Positions 16,381 to 25,371 of a DNA stretch of 64,000 nucleotides are shown one piece after another; position 1 is the stretch's first letter; each line of letters begins with the position of its first letter. The stretch comes from G016756615 sp050958605 (GTDB taxonomy: Bacteria > Pseudomonadota > Alphaproteobacteria > Rhizobiales > Rhizobiaceae): positions 1-64,000 of the forward strand of contig NZ_JBJHDO010000002.1 of assembly GCF_050958605.1 (NCBI RefSeq). The letters run 5' to 3'. The translations under genes and the position numbers were made by a program. Below the pieces are notes generated by a model. It was not told where the DNA came from. It saw only the letters and a list, made by a program, of their open reading frames with translations, and ran no database searches.

Positions 16381-16486
16381 GCCTGGTCTTCCTGTTGCCG
16401 GAACCGGCAAACCATTGTTTCGAGATGGTTTTCCGGTTCGTTGTTGTCGGGGCTCGAAAATCCCCGGCAAACGGGAGTTCCGGCCC

Positions 16487-17302
16487 TTAGTCCTTGAAAA
16501 GTGTCATCCCGTGCTGCACGGACTGGCCGCCGTCGATCGGAATGATGGCGCCGGTCACATAGCTTCCGGCGCGGCTGCACAGATACAATGTCGCGCCGGC
16601 AATGTCATCCGGGGCGCCGATCCTGCCGATCGGGACGTGGTCGCCGACATGCTTCGCCTTTTCCTCGGTTCCGGTGGCGAAGGCTGTCATGCGGCTCTGG
16701 AAAGGTCCGGGAGCGAACGCGTTGACGGTGATGCGCCGCTGCGCGAACTCGCTGGCGAGCGTACGGGTGAGGTGATGTACCGCCGCCTTGGAGGCTGTGT
16801 AGGAATAGGCGTCATCCGCCAGGGGTTGGGTGCCCATCACCGAACCGAGATTGATGATGCGGGCAGGATCGGTATCGCTCGCCGCCTTGCCGAGCATTGG
16901 CAGCAATTCGCGGGTTAGGTGAAACAGGCCGGTGACATTGACGTTCAGCACCTTCGCCCAGGCGTGATACGGGAAGGTCTCGAGCGGTTCGCCCCAGGTG
17001 ACGCCGGCATTGTTGATGAGAATGTGGAGCCTGTCCGTGCGCTTCCCAACCTCGTCCACCAGCGCGGCGATGCCGGCCTCGCTGCTTACGTCTCCAGCGA
17101 AACCCTCGGTCTTCCCGGCACCTCCCAGGCTGTTGATCTCGCCGGCAACCCGTTCGCAATCGGCACCCTTGCGCGAGGCGATCATCACGTCGGCGCCTGC
17201 CCGCGCCAGGGCCGTCGCCGCCATGCGGCCAATGCCCGTTGCCGCGCCGGTGACCAGCGCTTTTTTGCCAGCGACCGAAAAGAGCTCATCGAGATACGAC
17301 AT
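16487..17302 (-). CDS. SDR family oxidoreductase, first gene of leftward operon
   Basis: A 271-residue short-chain dehydrogenase: TGAATGIG near residues 19-26, INNAGVTWGEP, catalytic YTASKAA, and YVTGAIIPIDGG at the end. The start MSYLDELFSVAGKKALVTG is chosen because AGGAGGGTGG lies directly upstream, one of the strongest ribosome sites in the window. It leads the leftward arm (SDR, MaoC, kinase, SDR) and is divergent from the TetR gene across 244 bp that hold a candidate operator. Substrate unknown; a hydroxyacyl or ketoacyl chain is likely from context. Confidence 0.9.
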   Translation of the reverse strand: MSYLDELFSVAGKKALVTGAATGIGRMAATALARAGADVMIASRKGADCERVAGEINSLGGAGKTEGFAGDVSSEAGIAALVDEVGKRTDRLHILINNAGVTWGEPLETFPYHAWAKVLNVNVTGLFHLTRELLPMLGKAASDTDPARIINLGSVMGTQPLADDAYSYTASKAAVHHLTRTLASEFAQRRITVNAFAPGPFQSRMTAFATGTEEKAKHVGDHVPIGRIGAPDDIAGATLYLCSRAGSYVTGAIIPIDGGQSVQHGMTLFKD

Positions 17303-17445
17303 CCACCCTCCTAAACACTTTGCCGTCAAGTGGACAAACTTGGCGAAGCACAAATGCGGCGAAGACAATCAGCTGGACCGCCCTGCGGCCGAATGGTGCT
17401 GGCGGTCCAGCCGCGGGCTTTTTTATCGACATGTATTAAGCCGCG

Positions 17446-17469
17446 TTGACAACATACCGGGTAGTATGT
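17446..17469. promoter_or_regulatory. Candidate TetR operator over a -35 element
   Basis: The inverted repeat ACATACCGGGTAGTATGT (17452-17469; arms ACATAC and GTATGT) sits in the divergent interval between the leftward SDR operon and the TetR gene. It directly follows TTGACA (17446-17451), which fits a sigma-70 -35 box for the rightward promoter. Autoregulation by the adjacent TetR protein and control of both arms are expected. The -10 box is not clear. Confidence 0.5.
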
Positions 17470-17546
17470 TCATCATTTGCCTGTCAGTAAAGCCCTGTCA
17501 GGACGCGTCGGCGCGGGCGGGGGAAAGAGGGCGGCAGGGAGGCCGG

Positions 17547-18182
17547 ATGACGCTCAGCGTCAGGGAGCATGTCCTGGACAATGCACGGGCGGAGATTTTG
17601 CACGCCGCTGCCACCTGTTTCATGGAGCAAGGCTACAACGCCACCTCGATAGACGACGTCGCCCGGCGTCTCGGCGCTACAAAGGGGCGGATCTACCACT
17701 ACTATCCTTCGAAGGCGGATCTGTTCGCCGACGTCTATCGCACCGGCATGGACATGAACTATGCCGCCGTCGAGCCCTATCGGAACCTGCAGACCGGTCC
17801 GGTCGAGAAGTGGAGGAAGATGGCGACGGCGCATACCCGCCAGATGATCGTCACGCGCCAATTTCAACGCGCGGTCTGGGAAGGTGTCGAGATGACCCTT
17901 CGCGGGTCAACGACCCCGCAGCAGCGTCAAGTGCTGGGCGAGCTGCTCGAATATCGAACCAATTACGGCAGGATCTTCCGCGAGATCCTCGCGCAGGGCC
18001 TCGAAGCCGGCGTATTCCGGTTCGAGAATGTCAGCATCGCCAACCAGGTCATGTTCACCACGCTGAATTCGCCGATCTTCTGGTACTCGCCGCGCCCCAA
18101 TGAAACGGGTGGCGACGTGGATGCGATCGTTCGGCAAGTCGTAGTCTTTGCACTGCGTGGCTTGGGTGCCAAGGAGGAGTAG
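17547..18182 (+). CDS. TetR/AcrR family transcriptional regulator
   Basis: A 211-residue repressor. The N-terminal DNA-binding domain spans about residues 15-60, with CFMEQGYNATSIDDVARRLG and the recognition helix KGRIYHYYPSKADLF. The remainder is an all-helical ligand domain of the type found in fatty-acid and CoA-thioester regulators. The start has GGGAGG six bases upstream. It is the first gene of the rightward arm; its stop lies 5 bases before the dehydrogenase start, whose ribosome site overlaps the end of this gene. An inducer such as an acyl-CoA of the pathway substrate is plausible but not shown. Confidence 0.93.
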   Translation: MTLSVREHVLDNARAEILHAAATCFMEQGYNATSIDDVARRLGATKGRIYHYYPSKADLFADVYRTGMDMNYAAVEPYRNLQTGPVEKWRKMATAHTRQMIVTRQFQRAVWEGVEMTLRGSTTPQQRQVLGELLEYRTNYGRIFREILAQGLEAGVFRFENVSIANQVMFTTLNSPIFWYSPRPNETGGDVDAIVRQVVVFALRGLGAKEE

Positions 18183-18186
18183 AACA

Positions 18187-19425
18187 GTGTCGGATATGAA
18201 CCTTGGCATGACGGAGCGGCTGAAGCCGATCCACGAGCGCGTCGCCCGCATGGTGCGGGAGGAGATCATGCCGCTCGACGAGGAATTCCTGGCCGAGGTG
18301 GGCAAGAGCGGCGACCGCTGGACCTTCACCCCGCGTCAGACCGAAATACTGGAGGGATTGAAAGCCAAGGCACGCGAGCGCGGCCTGTGGAATTTCTGGC
18401 TCACCGACTCCGAACGCGGCTACGGCCTCTCCACCGTCGAATATGCCTATCTCGCCGAGGAGATGGGCAAGGCCCATATCGGCGCCGAAGTCTTCAACTG
18501 CTCCGCCCCCGACACCGGAAACATGGAAGTGCTGGAGCGCTATGGCAGCGTCGAGCACAAGGAGAAGTGGCTGAAGCCGCTGCTCGACGGCAAGATCCGC
18601 TCCGCCTTTTTGATGACCGAGCCCGACGTAGCCTCCTCCGATGCCACCAACATCTCGATGCGCTGCAAGCGGGACGGCGACGACTACGTGCTGAATGGCG
18701 AGAAGTGGTGGTCCTCGGGCGCGGGCGACCCGCGTTGCGCGATCTACATCGTCATGGTGCGCACCGCCGATGAAGGTCCCAAGCATAGCCGGCATTCGAT
18801 GATCCTTGTGCCGGCGGGCACCAAGGGCATCACCAAGCTGAGGGCAATGAAAGTCTATGGCGACGACGACGCCCCGCACGGCCATCTTCATCTGGGCTTC
18901 GAGGACGTGCGCGTTTCGGCCGGCAACCTGCTGCTCGGAGAGGGCAGGGGATTCGAGATCGCGCAGGGACGTCTGGGCCCCGGCCGCATCCACCACTGCA
19001 TGCGCGCCATCGGCCAGGCCGAGATGGCGCTGGAACTGATGTGCCGACGCTCGATGCGCCGCGAGGCCTTCGGCAAGCCGCTGGCGCAGCTCGGCGCCAA
19101 CTACGACATCGTCGCGGAATGCCGCATGGAAATCGAGATGGCGCGCCTGCTCTGCCTGAAGGCGGCATGGATGATGGATCAGGGCGACAAAGTCGCGGCG
19201 GCTCCCTGGATCAGTCAGATCAAGGTGATCGCCCCGCGCGTCGCGCTGAAGGTCGTCGACGAGGCGGTGCAGATGTTCGGCGCGCAAGGGATCAGCCAGG
19301 ACACGCCGCTCGCTCGCTCCTGGACCCACCTGCGGACGCTTCGTCTGGCCGACGGTCCGGATGCTGTCCATCGCCGCCAAGTGGCGCGCGAGGAACTGCG
19401 CAAATACACGCAGGAAAAGGTGTGA
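18187..19425 (+). CDS. Acyl-CoA dehydrogenase, ACAD10/11 type
   Basis: A 412-residue flavoprotein. Instead of the usual MTEPGAGSD it has MTEPDVASSDATN at residues 143-155, then GEKWWSSGAG, SRHSMILVP, LGEGRGFEIAQGRLGPGR and LRLADGPD. These are the hallmarks of the dehydrogenase half of ACAD10/ACAD11 and of LvaC. Such enzymes use FAD to convert 4-phospho-acyl-CoA to an enoyl-CoA with loss of phosphate. A stand-alone kinase of the matching type is encoded on the leftward arm. A GTG start at 18187 is preferred because GGAGGAG lies eight bases upstream; ATG at 18196 is an alternative. Confidence 0.92.
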   Translation: MSDMNLGMTERLKPIHERVARMVREEIMPLDEEFLAEVGKSGDRWTFTPRQTEILEGLKAKARERGLWNFWLTDSERGYGLSTVEYAYLAEEMGKAHIGAEVFNCSAPDTGNMEVLERYGSVEHKEKWLKPLLDGKIRSAFLMTEPDVASSDATNISMRCKRDGDDYVLNGEKWWSSGAGDPRCAIYIVMVRTADEGPKHSRHSMILVPAGTKGITKLRAMKVYGDDDAPHGHLHLGFEDVRVSAGNLLLGEGRGFEIAQGRLGPGRIHHCMRAIGQAEMALELMCRRSMRREAFGKPLAQLGANYDIVAECRMEIEMARLLCLKAAWMMDQGDKVAAAPWISQIKVIAPRVALKVVDEAVQMFGAQGISQDTPLARSWTHLRTLRLADGPDAVHRRQVAREELRKYTQEKV

Positions 19426-19432
19426 GGTCGAC

Positions 19433-20401
19433 ATGAAAGCCATCGTCGCACGCGACTTCGCACCGCTCGACAAGCTCGAATATGCCGAATGGCCGGAGCC
19501 GGAGGCGACCGGCTCCACGGTCGTGATCCAGGCCGAAGCGATCGGCGTCAATTATCCCGACGGCCTTCTGGTGCAGGGTCTCTATCAGATGAAGCCGCCG
19601 CTGCCTTTCGTGCCGGGTATGGAAGCCGCGGGTACTGTGATCGCCGTGGGCCCGGATGTGACCTCGGTGAAGCCCGGCGATCGCGTTGCCGCGCTCTCCA
19701 GCCTCGGCAGCTATGCCGAGCGGGTCGGCGCGCCCGAGATCGCGGTGATGAAGCTGCCGGCCGGCCTGTCGGGCGAGGACGCATGCGCCTTGCTGTGCGG
19801 CTACGGCACTTCGCATCACGCGCTCAAGCAGCGCGCCAACCTGCAACCGGGTGAGACGCTCTGCGTGCTCGGAGCCTCCGGCGCCACAGGCATTGCCGCG
19901 ATACAGATCGGCAAGGTTATGGGCGCGAAGGTGATTGGTGTCGCATCCTCGGCGGAGAAGCGGTCGATCGCCCGAGACGCCGGGGCCGATATCGTGATCG
20001 GCTACGATAATCTGAGGGAAAGCCTGAAAGAGGCGACCGAAGGCAAGGGTGTCGATGTCGCTTTCGATCCGGTCGGCGGTGAGTCCTTCGATGCGGTGGC
20101 GCGTTCGATGGCATGGGGCGGACGGCTGCTGGTCATCGGCTTCGCTTCCGGCACGATCCCGCAATTCCCGGTCAACCTGGCGCTGGTCAAGGGCTTCAGC
20201 GTGGTCGGCGTGTTCTGGGGGGCCTTCACCCAGAAGGAGCCGAAGGTCCATGCCGGCAACATGGAGGAGCTGATCGGCTGGTATGTCGCCGGCAAGATCA
20301 AGCCCGTGATCGAAGGAACCTATCCGCTTGCCGATGCGGCCAATGTGCTGAAGCGCGTGCTCGGCCGCGGGTCCACCGGAAAACTGATCCTGAAGCCCTG
20401 A
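19433..20401 (+). CDS. Quinone oxidoreductase-like MDR protein (NADPH)
   Basis: A 322-residue medium-chain dehydrogenase/reductase of the zinc-independent QOR type. A GroES-like N-terminal part (NYPDGLLVQGLYQMKPPLPF, then VPGMEAAGTV) is followed by the nucleotide-binding GASGATGIAAIQIGK near residue 143. Zinc-ligand cysteines of alcohol dehydrogenases are absent. It starts 7 bases after the dehydrogenase with GAGG upstream, within the same operon. The reaction is probably NADPH-dependent reduction of an enone or enoyl thioester; the exact substrate cannot be read. Confidence 0.88.
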   Translation: MKAIVARDFAPLDKLEYAEWPEPEATGSTVVIQAEAIGVNYPDGLLVQGLYQMKPPLPFVPGMEAAGTVIAVGPDVTSVKPGDRVAALSSLGSYAERVGAPEIAVMKLPAGLSGEDACALLCGYGTSHHALKQRANLQPGETLCVLGASGATGIAAIQIGKVMGAKVIGVASSAEKRSIARDAGADIVIGYDNLRESLKEATEGKGVDVAFDPVGGESFDAVARSMAWGGRLLVIGFASGTIPQFPVNLALVKGFSVVGVFWGAFTQKEPKVHAGNMEELIGWYVAGKIKPVIEGTYPLADAANVLKRVLGRGSTGKLILKP

Positions 20402-20428
20402 GGGCGGAACGGCGAGGAGGTGACAGCG

Positions 20429-21466
20429 ATGGCTATTGCGACAGAGATGAAGGCGCTTCTGCTCAAGCACGACGCCTATGCCGCCGTTCCCTCCGGAACC
20501 GTTCTCGAAGCTCTCGAGCCCTATGTCGAATATGGTTCGATCGGCGTGCCGTCGCCGAAGCCGACGCAGCTTCTGATCAAGGTGGCGCTCGCTTCGATCA
20601 ACCCCTCCGACGTGATGTTCGTAAAGGGCATGTATGGCCAGCCGCGTATCAAAGGGCAGCCAGCCGGCTTCGAGGGCGTGGGCATCGTCGTCGCCACGGG
20701 CGACGACCCCTACGCTAGAAGCTTCGCCGGGAAGCGTGTCGCCTTTGCCACCGGCACCAGCAGCTGGGGAAGCTGGGCCGAATACGCGATCGCGGAAGCC
20801 GCCTCGTCGATTCCGCTTATCGATACCATACGTGACGTCGACGGCGCGGCCATGATCGTCAATCCGCTCACCGCGTTGGCCATGTTCGGCATCGTGCGCG
20901 AGGAAGGCGAGAAGGCCTTCATCCTGACGGCCGGGGCTAGCCAGCTTTCCAAGCTGATCATGGGCGTGGCCCGCGACGAGGGCTTCCGGCCGATCGCCAT
21001 CGTGCGCCGCGACGACCAGATTCCGATGCTCAAGCAGGCGGGGGCAGCCCATGTGCTCAACGCCGAGTCGGCGGATTTCCGGAATGCTCTGCGCGAGCTG
21101 GTGAAAACCGAACAGCCGCGCGTCTTCCTGGATGCCGTGACCGGCCCGCTCGCCTCTGCAATCTTCGACGTGATGCCGAAACGGTCGCGCTGGATCGTCT
21201 ATGGCAGGCTCGACCCCGATGCGACCGTCATCCGCGAGCCGGGCCAGCTCATTTTCCAGCACAAGCGCATCGAAGGTTTCTGGCTGGTCGAATGGATGCG
21301 CGGCCCGCAGGAGCGGACGGTGCAGGCGATCACCGAAGCGCAGAAGCGTTTTTCGGACGGGAGGTGGAAGACCGACGTAACGGCTGTGGTGCCGCTTTCC
21401 GAGGCCATTGAAAGGGTCTCGGGAGAGCTCGCCAAGCCGAACGGGAAGGTATTCCTATCGCCCTGA
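20429..21466 (+). CDS. MDR family zinc-independent dehydrogenase
   Basis: A 345-residue medium-chain dehydrogenase/reductase, related in fold to but divergent from the preceding gene. It has INPSDVMFVKGMYGQ, FEGVGIVVATG and a nucleotide-binding region with TAGASQLSKLIMGVARDEG in place of the usual GASGGVG, which suggests altered cofactor binding. The start is set by GAGGAGG nine bases upstream. It is the last enzyme gene before the importer genes of the rightward arm, with 108 bases between. Function uncertain: an enoyl reductase role is possible. Confidence 0.82.
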   Translation: MAIATEMKALLLKHDAYAAVPSGTVLEALEPYVEYGSIGVPSPKPTQLLIKVALASINPSDVMFVKGMYGQPRIKGQPAGFEGVGIVVATGDDPYARSFAGKRVAFATGTSSWGSWAEYAIAEAASSIPLIDTIRDVDGAAMIVNPLTALAMFGIVREEGEKAFILTAGASQLSKLIMGVARDEGFRPIAIVRRDDQIPMLKQAGAAHVLNAESADFRNALRELVKTEQPRVFLDAVTGPLASAIFDVMPKRSRWIVYGRLDPDATVIREPGQLIFQHKRIEGFWLVEWMRGPQERTVQAITEAQKRFSDGRWKTDVTAVVPLSEAIERVSGELAKPNGKVFLSP

Positions 21467-21574
21467 CAAATGTATGACTTTCGTCGGTTGCCCGCGGGAA
21501 CGGGTAATCTATAGTCGGGAAAAAGCGCGGCAAAAAAGACCGCGTAAGTACCGAAGGAATGGGAGGAGGACGTC

Positions 21575-22450
21575 TTGGACGTATTGCAGCTCATTGTCAG
21601 TGGTCTGGCCAATGGATGCGTCTATGGCCTGATCGCACTGGGCTTCGTGCTTATCTACAAGGCCACCGAAGCGGTGAATTTCGCTCAGGGCGATTTCATG
21701 ATGCTGGGCGCCTTCATCACGCTCGGACTTACCAACGCCGAGTTCCTTGGATTGCCGTTCTGGCTGTCGGTGCCGATCGCCATCGTGATGATGGGGGTGT
21801 TCGGCTACCTGCTCGATATGCTGGTACTCCGGCACATGTTCGGCCAGTCGCAGATCGCCGTGGTCATGCTCACCATCGCGCTCGGCTTCGTGCTCCGCTT
21901 CGTCGCGGGCGTGATCTGGGGACACGAGCCCAAATCGCTGGAATCGCCGATTGCCGGCGTCGACGTGCGACTTGGCGGTCTGGTGCTCGGGCTCGACGAG
22001 ATCACGGTCATCGTCGTCACAGTGCTGCTGACAGCGGTGCTTTATCTCTACTTCAACAGGACAAGGCTCGGCATCGCCATGCAGGCCGCCTCGCAGAACC
22101 AACTCGCCGCCTACTACATGGGCATTCCGGTGAAGCGCGTTCATTCGCTGATCTGGGCGCTGGCGGGCGCGGTCGCTGCGATCGCGGGCGTTCTGTTCGC
22201 GTCCAAGGGGTCGATCGATCCGTCGACCGGCCTCCTGGGCATCAAGGCCTTCGCCGCCGCGGTGATCGGTGGTTTCGGCAGCCTGCCCGGCGCCTTGCTC
22301 GGCGGCATCATCGTCGGCTTGATCGAGCCTTTCGCCTCCTACTACATCGCGGCCGGCTACTCACAGATCATGCCTTACCTGCTGCTCTTCCTGATCCTGG
22401 TCTTCCGCCCGCACGGCATTCTGGCCCAGGTCCATAGCAAAAAGGTGTGA
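21575..22450 (+). CDS. livH: Branched-chain amino acid-type ABC permease (LivH-like)
   Basis: A 291-residue inner-membrane protein with about eight hydrophobic segments. Typical LivH features are GLANGCVYGLIALGFVLIYK at the start, ATEAVNFAQGDFMMLGAF, and the coupling-helix region GIAMQAASQNQLAAYYMGI. A TTG start is used with GGGAGGAGG upstream. It forms the importer channel with the LivM-like protein. Because the operon encodes acyl-CoA enzymes, the real substrate is more likely a carboxylic acid than leucine; this is inference from context. Confidence 0.92.
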   Translation: MDVLQLIVSGLANGCVYGLIALGFVLIYKATEAVNFAQGDFMMLGAFITLGLTNAEFLGLPFWLSVPIAIVMMGVFGYLLDMLVLRHMFGQSQIAVVMLTIALGFVLRFVAGVIWGHEPKSLESPIAGVDVRLGGLVLGLDEITVIVVTVLLTAVLYLYFNRTRLGIAMQAASQNQLAAYYMGIPVKRVHSLIWALAGAVAAIAGVLFASKGSIDPSTGLLGIKAFAAAVIGGFGSLPGALLGGIIVGLIEPFASYYIAAGYSQIMPYLLLFLILVFRPHGILAQVHSKKV

Positions 22451-22456
22451 CGGCGC

Positions 22457-23557
22457 ATGCGGACTGTCTTCAAAACCTCGTACGACGCCGACATCAACCT
22501 GTTCAAGCACGGCCACCAGGTCGGCTGGTACATGGCGCTGCTGGTGCTGTCGATCGTGCTGCCCTTCCTGCTCGACACGTTCTGGCTGGGCGAGATGACC
22601 AATGTGCTCATCTGGTCGATCGCCGGCATGGGGCTGATGATCCTGGTCGGCCAGACCGGCCAGGCGAGCCTTGGCCATTCCGCCTTCCTGGCGATCGGCT
22701 GCTACGCCAACGTGCTCCTGCAGGATCCGATCGGGCTGCCGTTCATCCTGTCGTTTCCGTTGGCCGGACTGATCGCCGGGGTGGCGGGGGCGCTGATCGC
22801 CCTGCCGATGAGCCGGCTCCACGGCATTTATCTCGGTATCGGCACGCTGGCGCTCGCCATCCTGGCCGACGATCTCATCGTGATTGCCGAGCCGCTGACC
22901 AACGGCGTCGTGGGCCTCATCCCGCCGACGATCTCGATCTTCGGTCTGGAAATCGATCGCTACGGCTCGCCCGCCCGCTTTTACTGGATGGTGCTGGTCG
23001 TGGCCGTTGCGGTCGTGCTCGTCTACCGCAATCTCCTGCGCACGCCGCTCGGGCGTTCCTTCTCGGCGGTGCGCGACTCCGAGGTTTCGGCGCGCGCCAT
23101 GGGCGTCAATGTCGCCAAGACCAAATCTGTTTCCTTCGCCATATCGACGGCGATAACGGGGCTTGCCGGCGCTTTGATGGGGCATTTCGCCGGCATCTTC
23201 AACAACGAGACATTCAACCTCATCATCTCGATTCAGCTCCTGCTGATGATCGTCATCGGTGGGCTGGGGTCGATCCACGGCGCCTTCTTCGGGGCCTTCG
23301 TTGTCGCGCTGCTGCCGCAGGCCATCGCCATCTCGCGCGATTTCGTGGGGGGTATGTTCGGCGGCGGCACCGTCGCCATTCCAGGCTTGGAGTCGGCGAT
23401 CTTCGGCGCGCTGCTCATTCTTTTCATCCTGTTCGAGCCGATGGGCATCTACGGCCGGTGGGTGAAGGTCAGGACCTACTTCGAACTCTTTCCCTTCTAC
23501 CGCCGCGACATGTTCCGTCGCCAGAAAAGCTACCTGAAGACGGAGCGCATGCGATGA
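22457..23557 (+). CDS. livM: Branched-chain amino acid-type ABC permease (LivM-like)
   Basis: A 366-residue inner-membrane permease. It has the LivM signature GQTGQASLGHSAFLAIGCYA near residue 70 and RSFSAVRDSEVSARAMGVNV in the coupling loop. About nine to ten membrane spans are predicted, with a hydrophilic C-terminal tail. It begins 6 bases after the LivH-like gene and its stop overlaps the LivG-like start by 4 bases, a sign of translational coupling. It is the second channel subunit of the importer in this catabolic locus. Confidence 0.93.
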   Translation: MRTVFKTSYDADINLFKHGHQVGWYMALLVLSIVLPFLLDTFWLGEMTNVLIWSIAGMGLMILVGQTGQASLGHSAFLAIGCYANVLLQDPIGLPFILSFPLAGLIAGVAGALIALPMSRLHGIYLGIGTLALAILADDLIVIAEPLTNGVVGLIPPTISIFGLEIDRYGSPARFYWMVLVVAVAVVLVYRNLLRTPLGRSFSAVRDSEVSARAMGVNVAKTKSVSFAISTAITGLAGALMGHFAGIFNNETFNLIISIQLLLMIVIGGLGSIHGAFFGAFVVALLPQAIAISRDFVGGMFGGGTVAIPGLESAIFGALLILFILFEPMGIYGRWVKVRTYFELFPFYRRDMFRRQKSYLKTERMR

Positions 23558-24339
23558 GCCTCCTCGAAATCGACAATGTGACGTTGCGCTTCGGCGGCGT
23601 GGTCGCCGTCAACAAGGTGTCGTTCTCGGTCGAGCAGGGCGAAGTCTTCGCGCTGGTCGGACCCAATGGGGCGGGCAAATCCACCCTCTTCAACCTGATC
23701 TCGCGTTTCTACGATCCGGTGGAAGGGGACATACGCTTCGCCGGCGAGAGCATCTTGAAGCGTGCACCCCACGAGATGGCGCGGCTCGGTATCGCCAGGA
23801 CCTTCCAGAACATCGAGCTCTTCGAGCAGGCGACCGTGCTGCAGAACCTCCTGGTCGGACGGCACCGCCATCGCAAGGGAAACATGGCCAATGAGCTGCT
23901 GTTCACGCCCTTCGTGCGGCAGGAGGAGCGACGCCATCGCGAGGCGGTGGAGAAGGTCATCGACTTCCTCGACCTGCAGGCCTATCGCGACAAATACATA
24001 GCCGGCCTGCCCTATGGGGTGCGCAAGGTGGTGGAGATGGGCCGGGCTCTTGCCATCGAGCCGCGACTCCTGCTGCTCGACGAGCCGGCCTCGGGCCTCT
24101 CCGTCGAGGAGACGCAGGACGTCGCCTTCTGGATCGAAGACATCAAGACGCAGATGGGCATCACCGTGCTGATGGTCGAGCACGACATGCATCTCGTCTC
24201 TTCCGTTTCGGATCGTGTGCTCGCCCTCGCCGACGGCAAGGCGCTGGCGCTGGGCACGGCACAGGAGGTGCAGAGCGATCCGAAGGTGATCGAGGCCTAT
24301 ATCGGCGTGTCCGATCCGGAAAAGAGGGCGGTGGCATGA
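23554..24339 (+). CDS. livG: ABC transporter ATP-binding protein (LivG-like)
   Basis: A 261-residue ATPase. Walker A is GPNGAGKST near residue 35, Walker B LLLLDEPASG, and an H-loop EHDMHLV follows. The signature motif is atypical: YGVRKVVEMGRAL replaces the usual LSGGQ, a variation commonly seen in LivG subgroups. The start MSLLEIDNVTLRFGG overlaps the LivM-like stop. The same frame is open far upstream but that part is a shadow of livM. It pairs with the LivF-like subunit to energise import. Confidence 0.93.
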   Translation: MSLLEIDNVTLRFGGVVAVNKVSFSVEQGEVFALVGPNGAGKSTLFNLISRFYDPVEGDIRFAGESILKRAPHEMARLGIARTFQNIELFEQATVLQNLLVGRHRHRKGNMANELLFTPFVRQEERRHREAVEKVIDFLDLQAYRDKYIAGLPYGVRKVVEMGRALAIEPRLLLLDEPASGLSVEETQDVAFWIEDIKTQMGITVLMVEHDMHLVSSVSDRVLALADGKALALGTAQEVQSDPKVIEAYIGVSDPEKRAVA

Positions 24340-25148
24340 CGGTCAGCCTTCAGGTCGTTCATTCTGTGCCGTCGGAAAAGTCGGTGGTGCTTTCGGTCCG
24401 CAATCTGGAAAGCTTCTACGGGCCGATCATGGCGATCCGCGGCGTGAGCCTGGAGGTCCGCGCGGGCCAGATCGTCACGGTTCTCGGAGCCAACGGTGCG
24501 GGCAAGACAACGCTCCTCAAGACGATCTCCGGCGTCATGAACCCGCAAAAGGGAGAGATCCTCTATGGCGGCGGCGACATAGCCGGACAGGAGCCCGATA
24601 AGGTCGTGCGGGCCGGTATCGTCCATGTGCCCGAGGGGCGCGAGGTGTTTCCGCTGCTGACCGTCGAGGAAAACCTCAGGATGGGAGCGTTCACGCGCAC
24701 CGACGCGGAAGCCGTCCGCCGCGACGAGGAAATGGTCTATTCCTATTTCCCGATCCTCGCCGAGCGGCGGCGCCAGGCCGCCGGCACGCTGTCGGGCGGC
24801 CAGCAACAGATGCTCGCCATCGGTCGTGGCCTGATGGCCGATCCCAGGGTGATGCTTCTCGACGAACCGAGCCTCGGCCTTTCGCCGCTTCTCGTGAAAG
24901 AGATCTTCTCGATCATCCGCCGCCTCAATCGCGAGCAGGGCGTCACCATGATGCTGGTTGAACAGAATGCCCGCGTCGCGTTGGAAGTCGCGGATTACGG
25001 CTATGTGATGGAGCTCGGCCGCATCGTCATGGCCGACACGGCGGCGCGGCTCCTGCAGTCGAAGGACATCCAGGAATTCTATCTCGGGGTCCAGGGCGAG
25101 ACCCAGCGCGGCCAGAAACGCTGGAAGCAGAAGAAGACATGGCGATGA
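24336..25148 (+). CDS. livF: ABC transporter ATP-binding protein (LivF-like)
   Basis: A 270-residue ATPase with Walker A GANGAGKTT, the signature LSGGQQQMLAIGRGL, Walker B VMLLDEPSLG and H-loop region EQNARVALEVADYGYV. The N-terminus is about 25 residues longer than in typical LivF (MTVSLQVVHSVPSEK precedes the ABC domain). It overlaps the LivG-like stop by 4 bases. The C-terminal tail QRGQKRWKQKK is basic. The next gene is the acyl-CoA ligase, reached across repeat element C. Confidence 0.93.
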   Translation: MTVSLQVVHSVPSEKSVVLSVRNLESFYGPIMAIRGVSLEVRAGQIVTVLGANGAGKTTLLKTISGVMNPQKGEILYGGGDIAGQEPDKVVRAGIVHVPEGREVFPLLTVEENLRMGAFTRTDAEAVRRDEEMVYSYFPILAERRRQAAGTLSGGQQQMLAIGRGLMADPRVMLLDEPSLGLSPLLVKEIFSIIRRLNREQGVTMMLVEQNARVALEVADYGYVMELGRIVMADTAARLLQSKDIQEFYLGVQGETQRGQKRWKQKKTWR

Positions 25149-25165
25149 GCGAGCTGGCGCGCTTG

Positions 25166-25336
25166 CCCCTCATCCGGCCCTTCGGGCCCCCTTCTCCCAC
25201 AAGGGGAGAAGGGGGAGCTTGGCAAATAGGCTTCTGCAAATTGCCGATGCTGGCGATTGGCTTCAACACTGCTGCCGGCCTTCCCTTCTCCCCCTGTGGG
25301 AGAAGGTGGCCTCGCGAAGCGAGGTCGGATGAGGGG
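25166..25336. repeat. Paired-palindrome intergenic element C
   Basis: The outer ends CCCCTCATCCGG and its complement (ending 25336) enclose CTTCTCCC-type inner palindromes. The central core carries TGGCGATTGGC (25251-25261), the reverse complement of the GCCAATCG core shared by elements A, B, D, E and F. It lies between the LivF-like gene and the acyl-CoA ligase gene, inside the presumed operon. Confidence 0.85.
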
Positions 25337-25371
25337 TTCCCCGGCTCCACTCCACACGGGAGGATAATCAC

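Noticed and set aside
22447..23553. Upstream extension of the LivG-like ATPase frame
   Set aside because: It overlaps livM in another frame; the family start and ATGA overlap fix the start at 23554.
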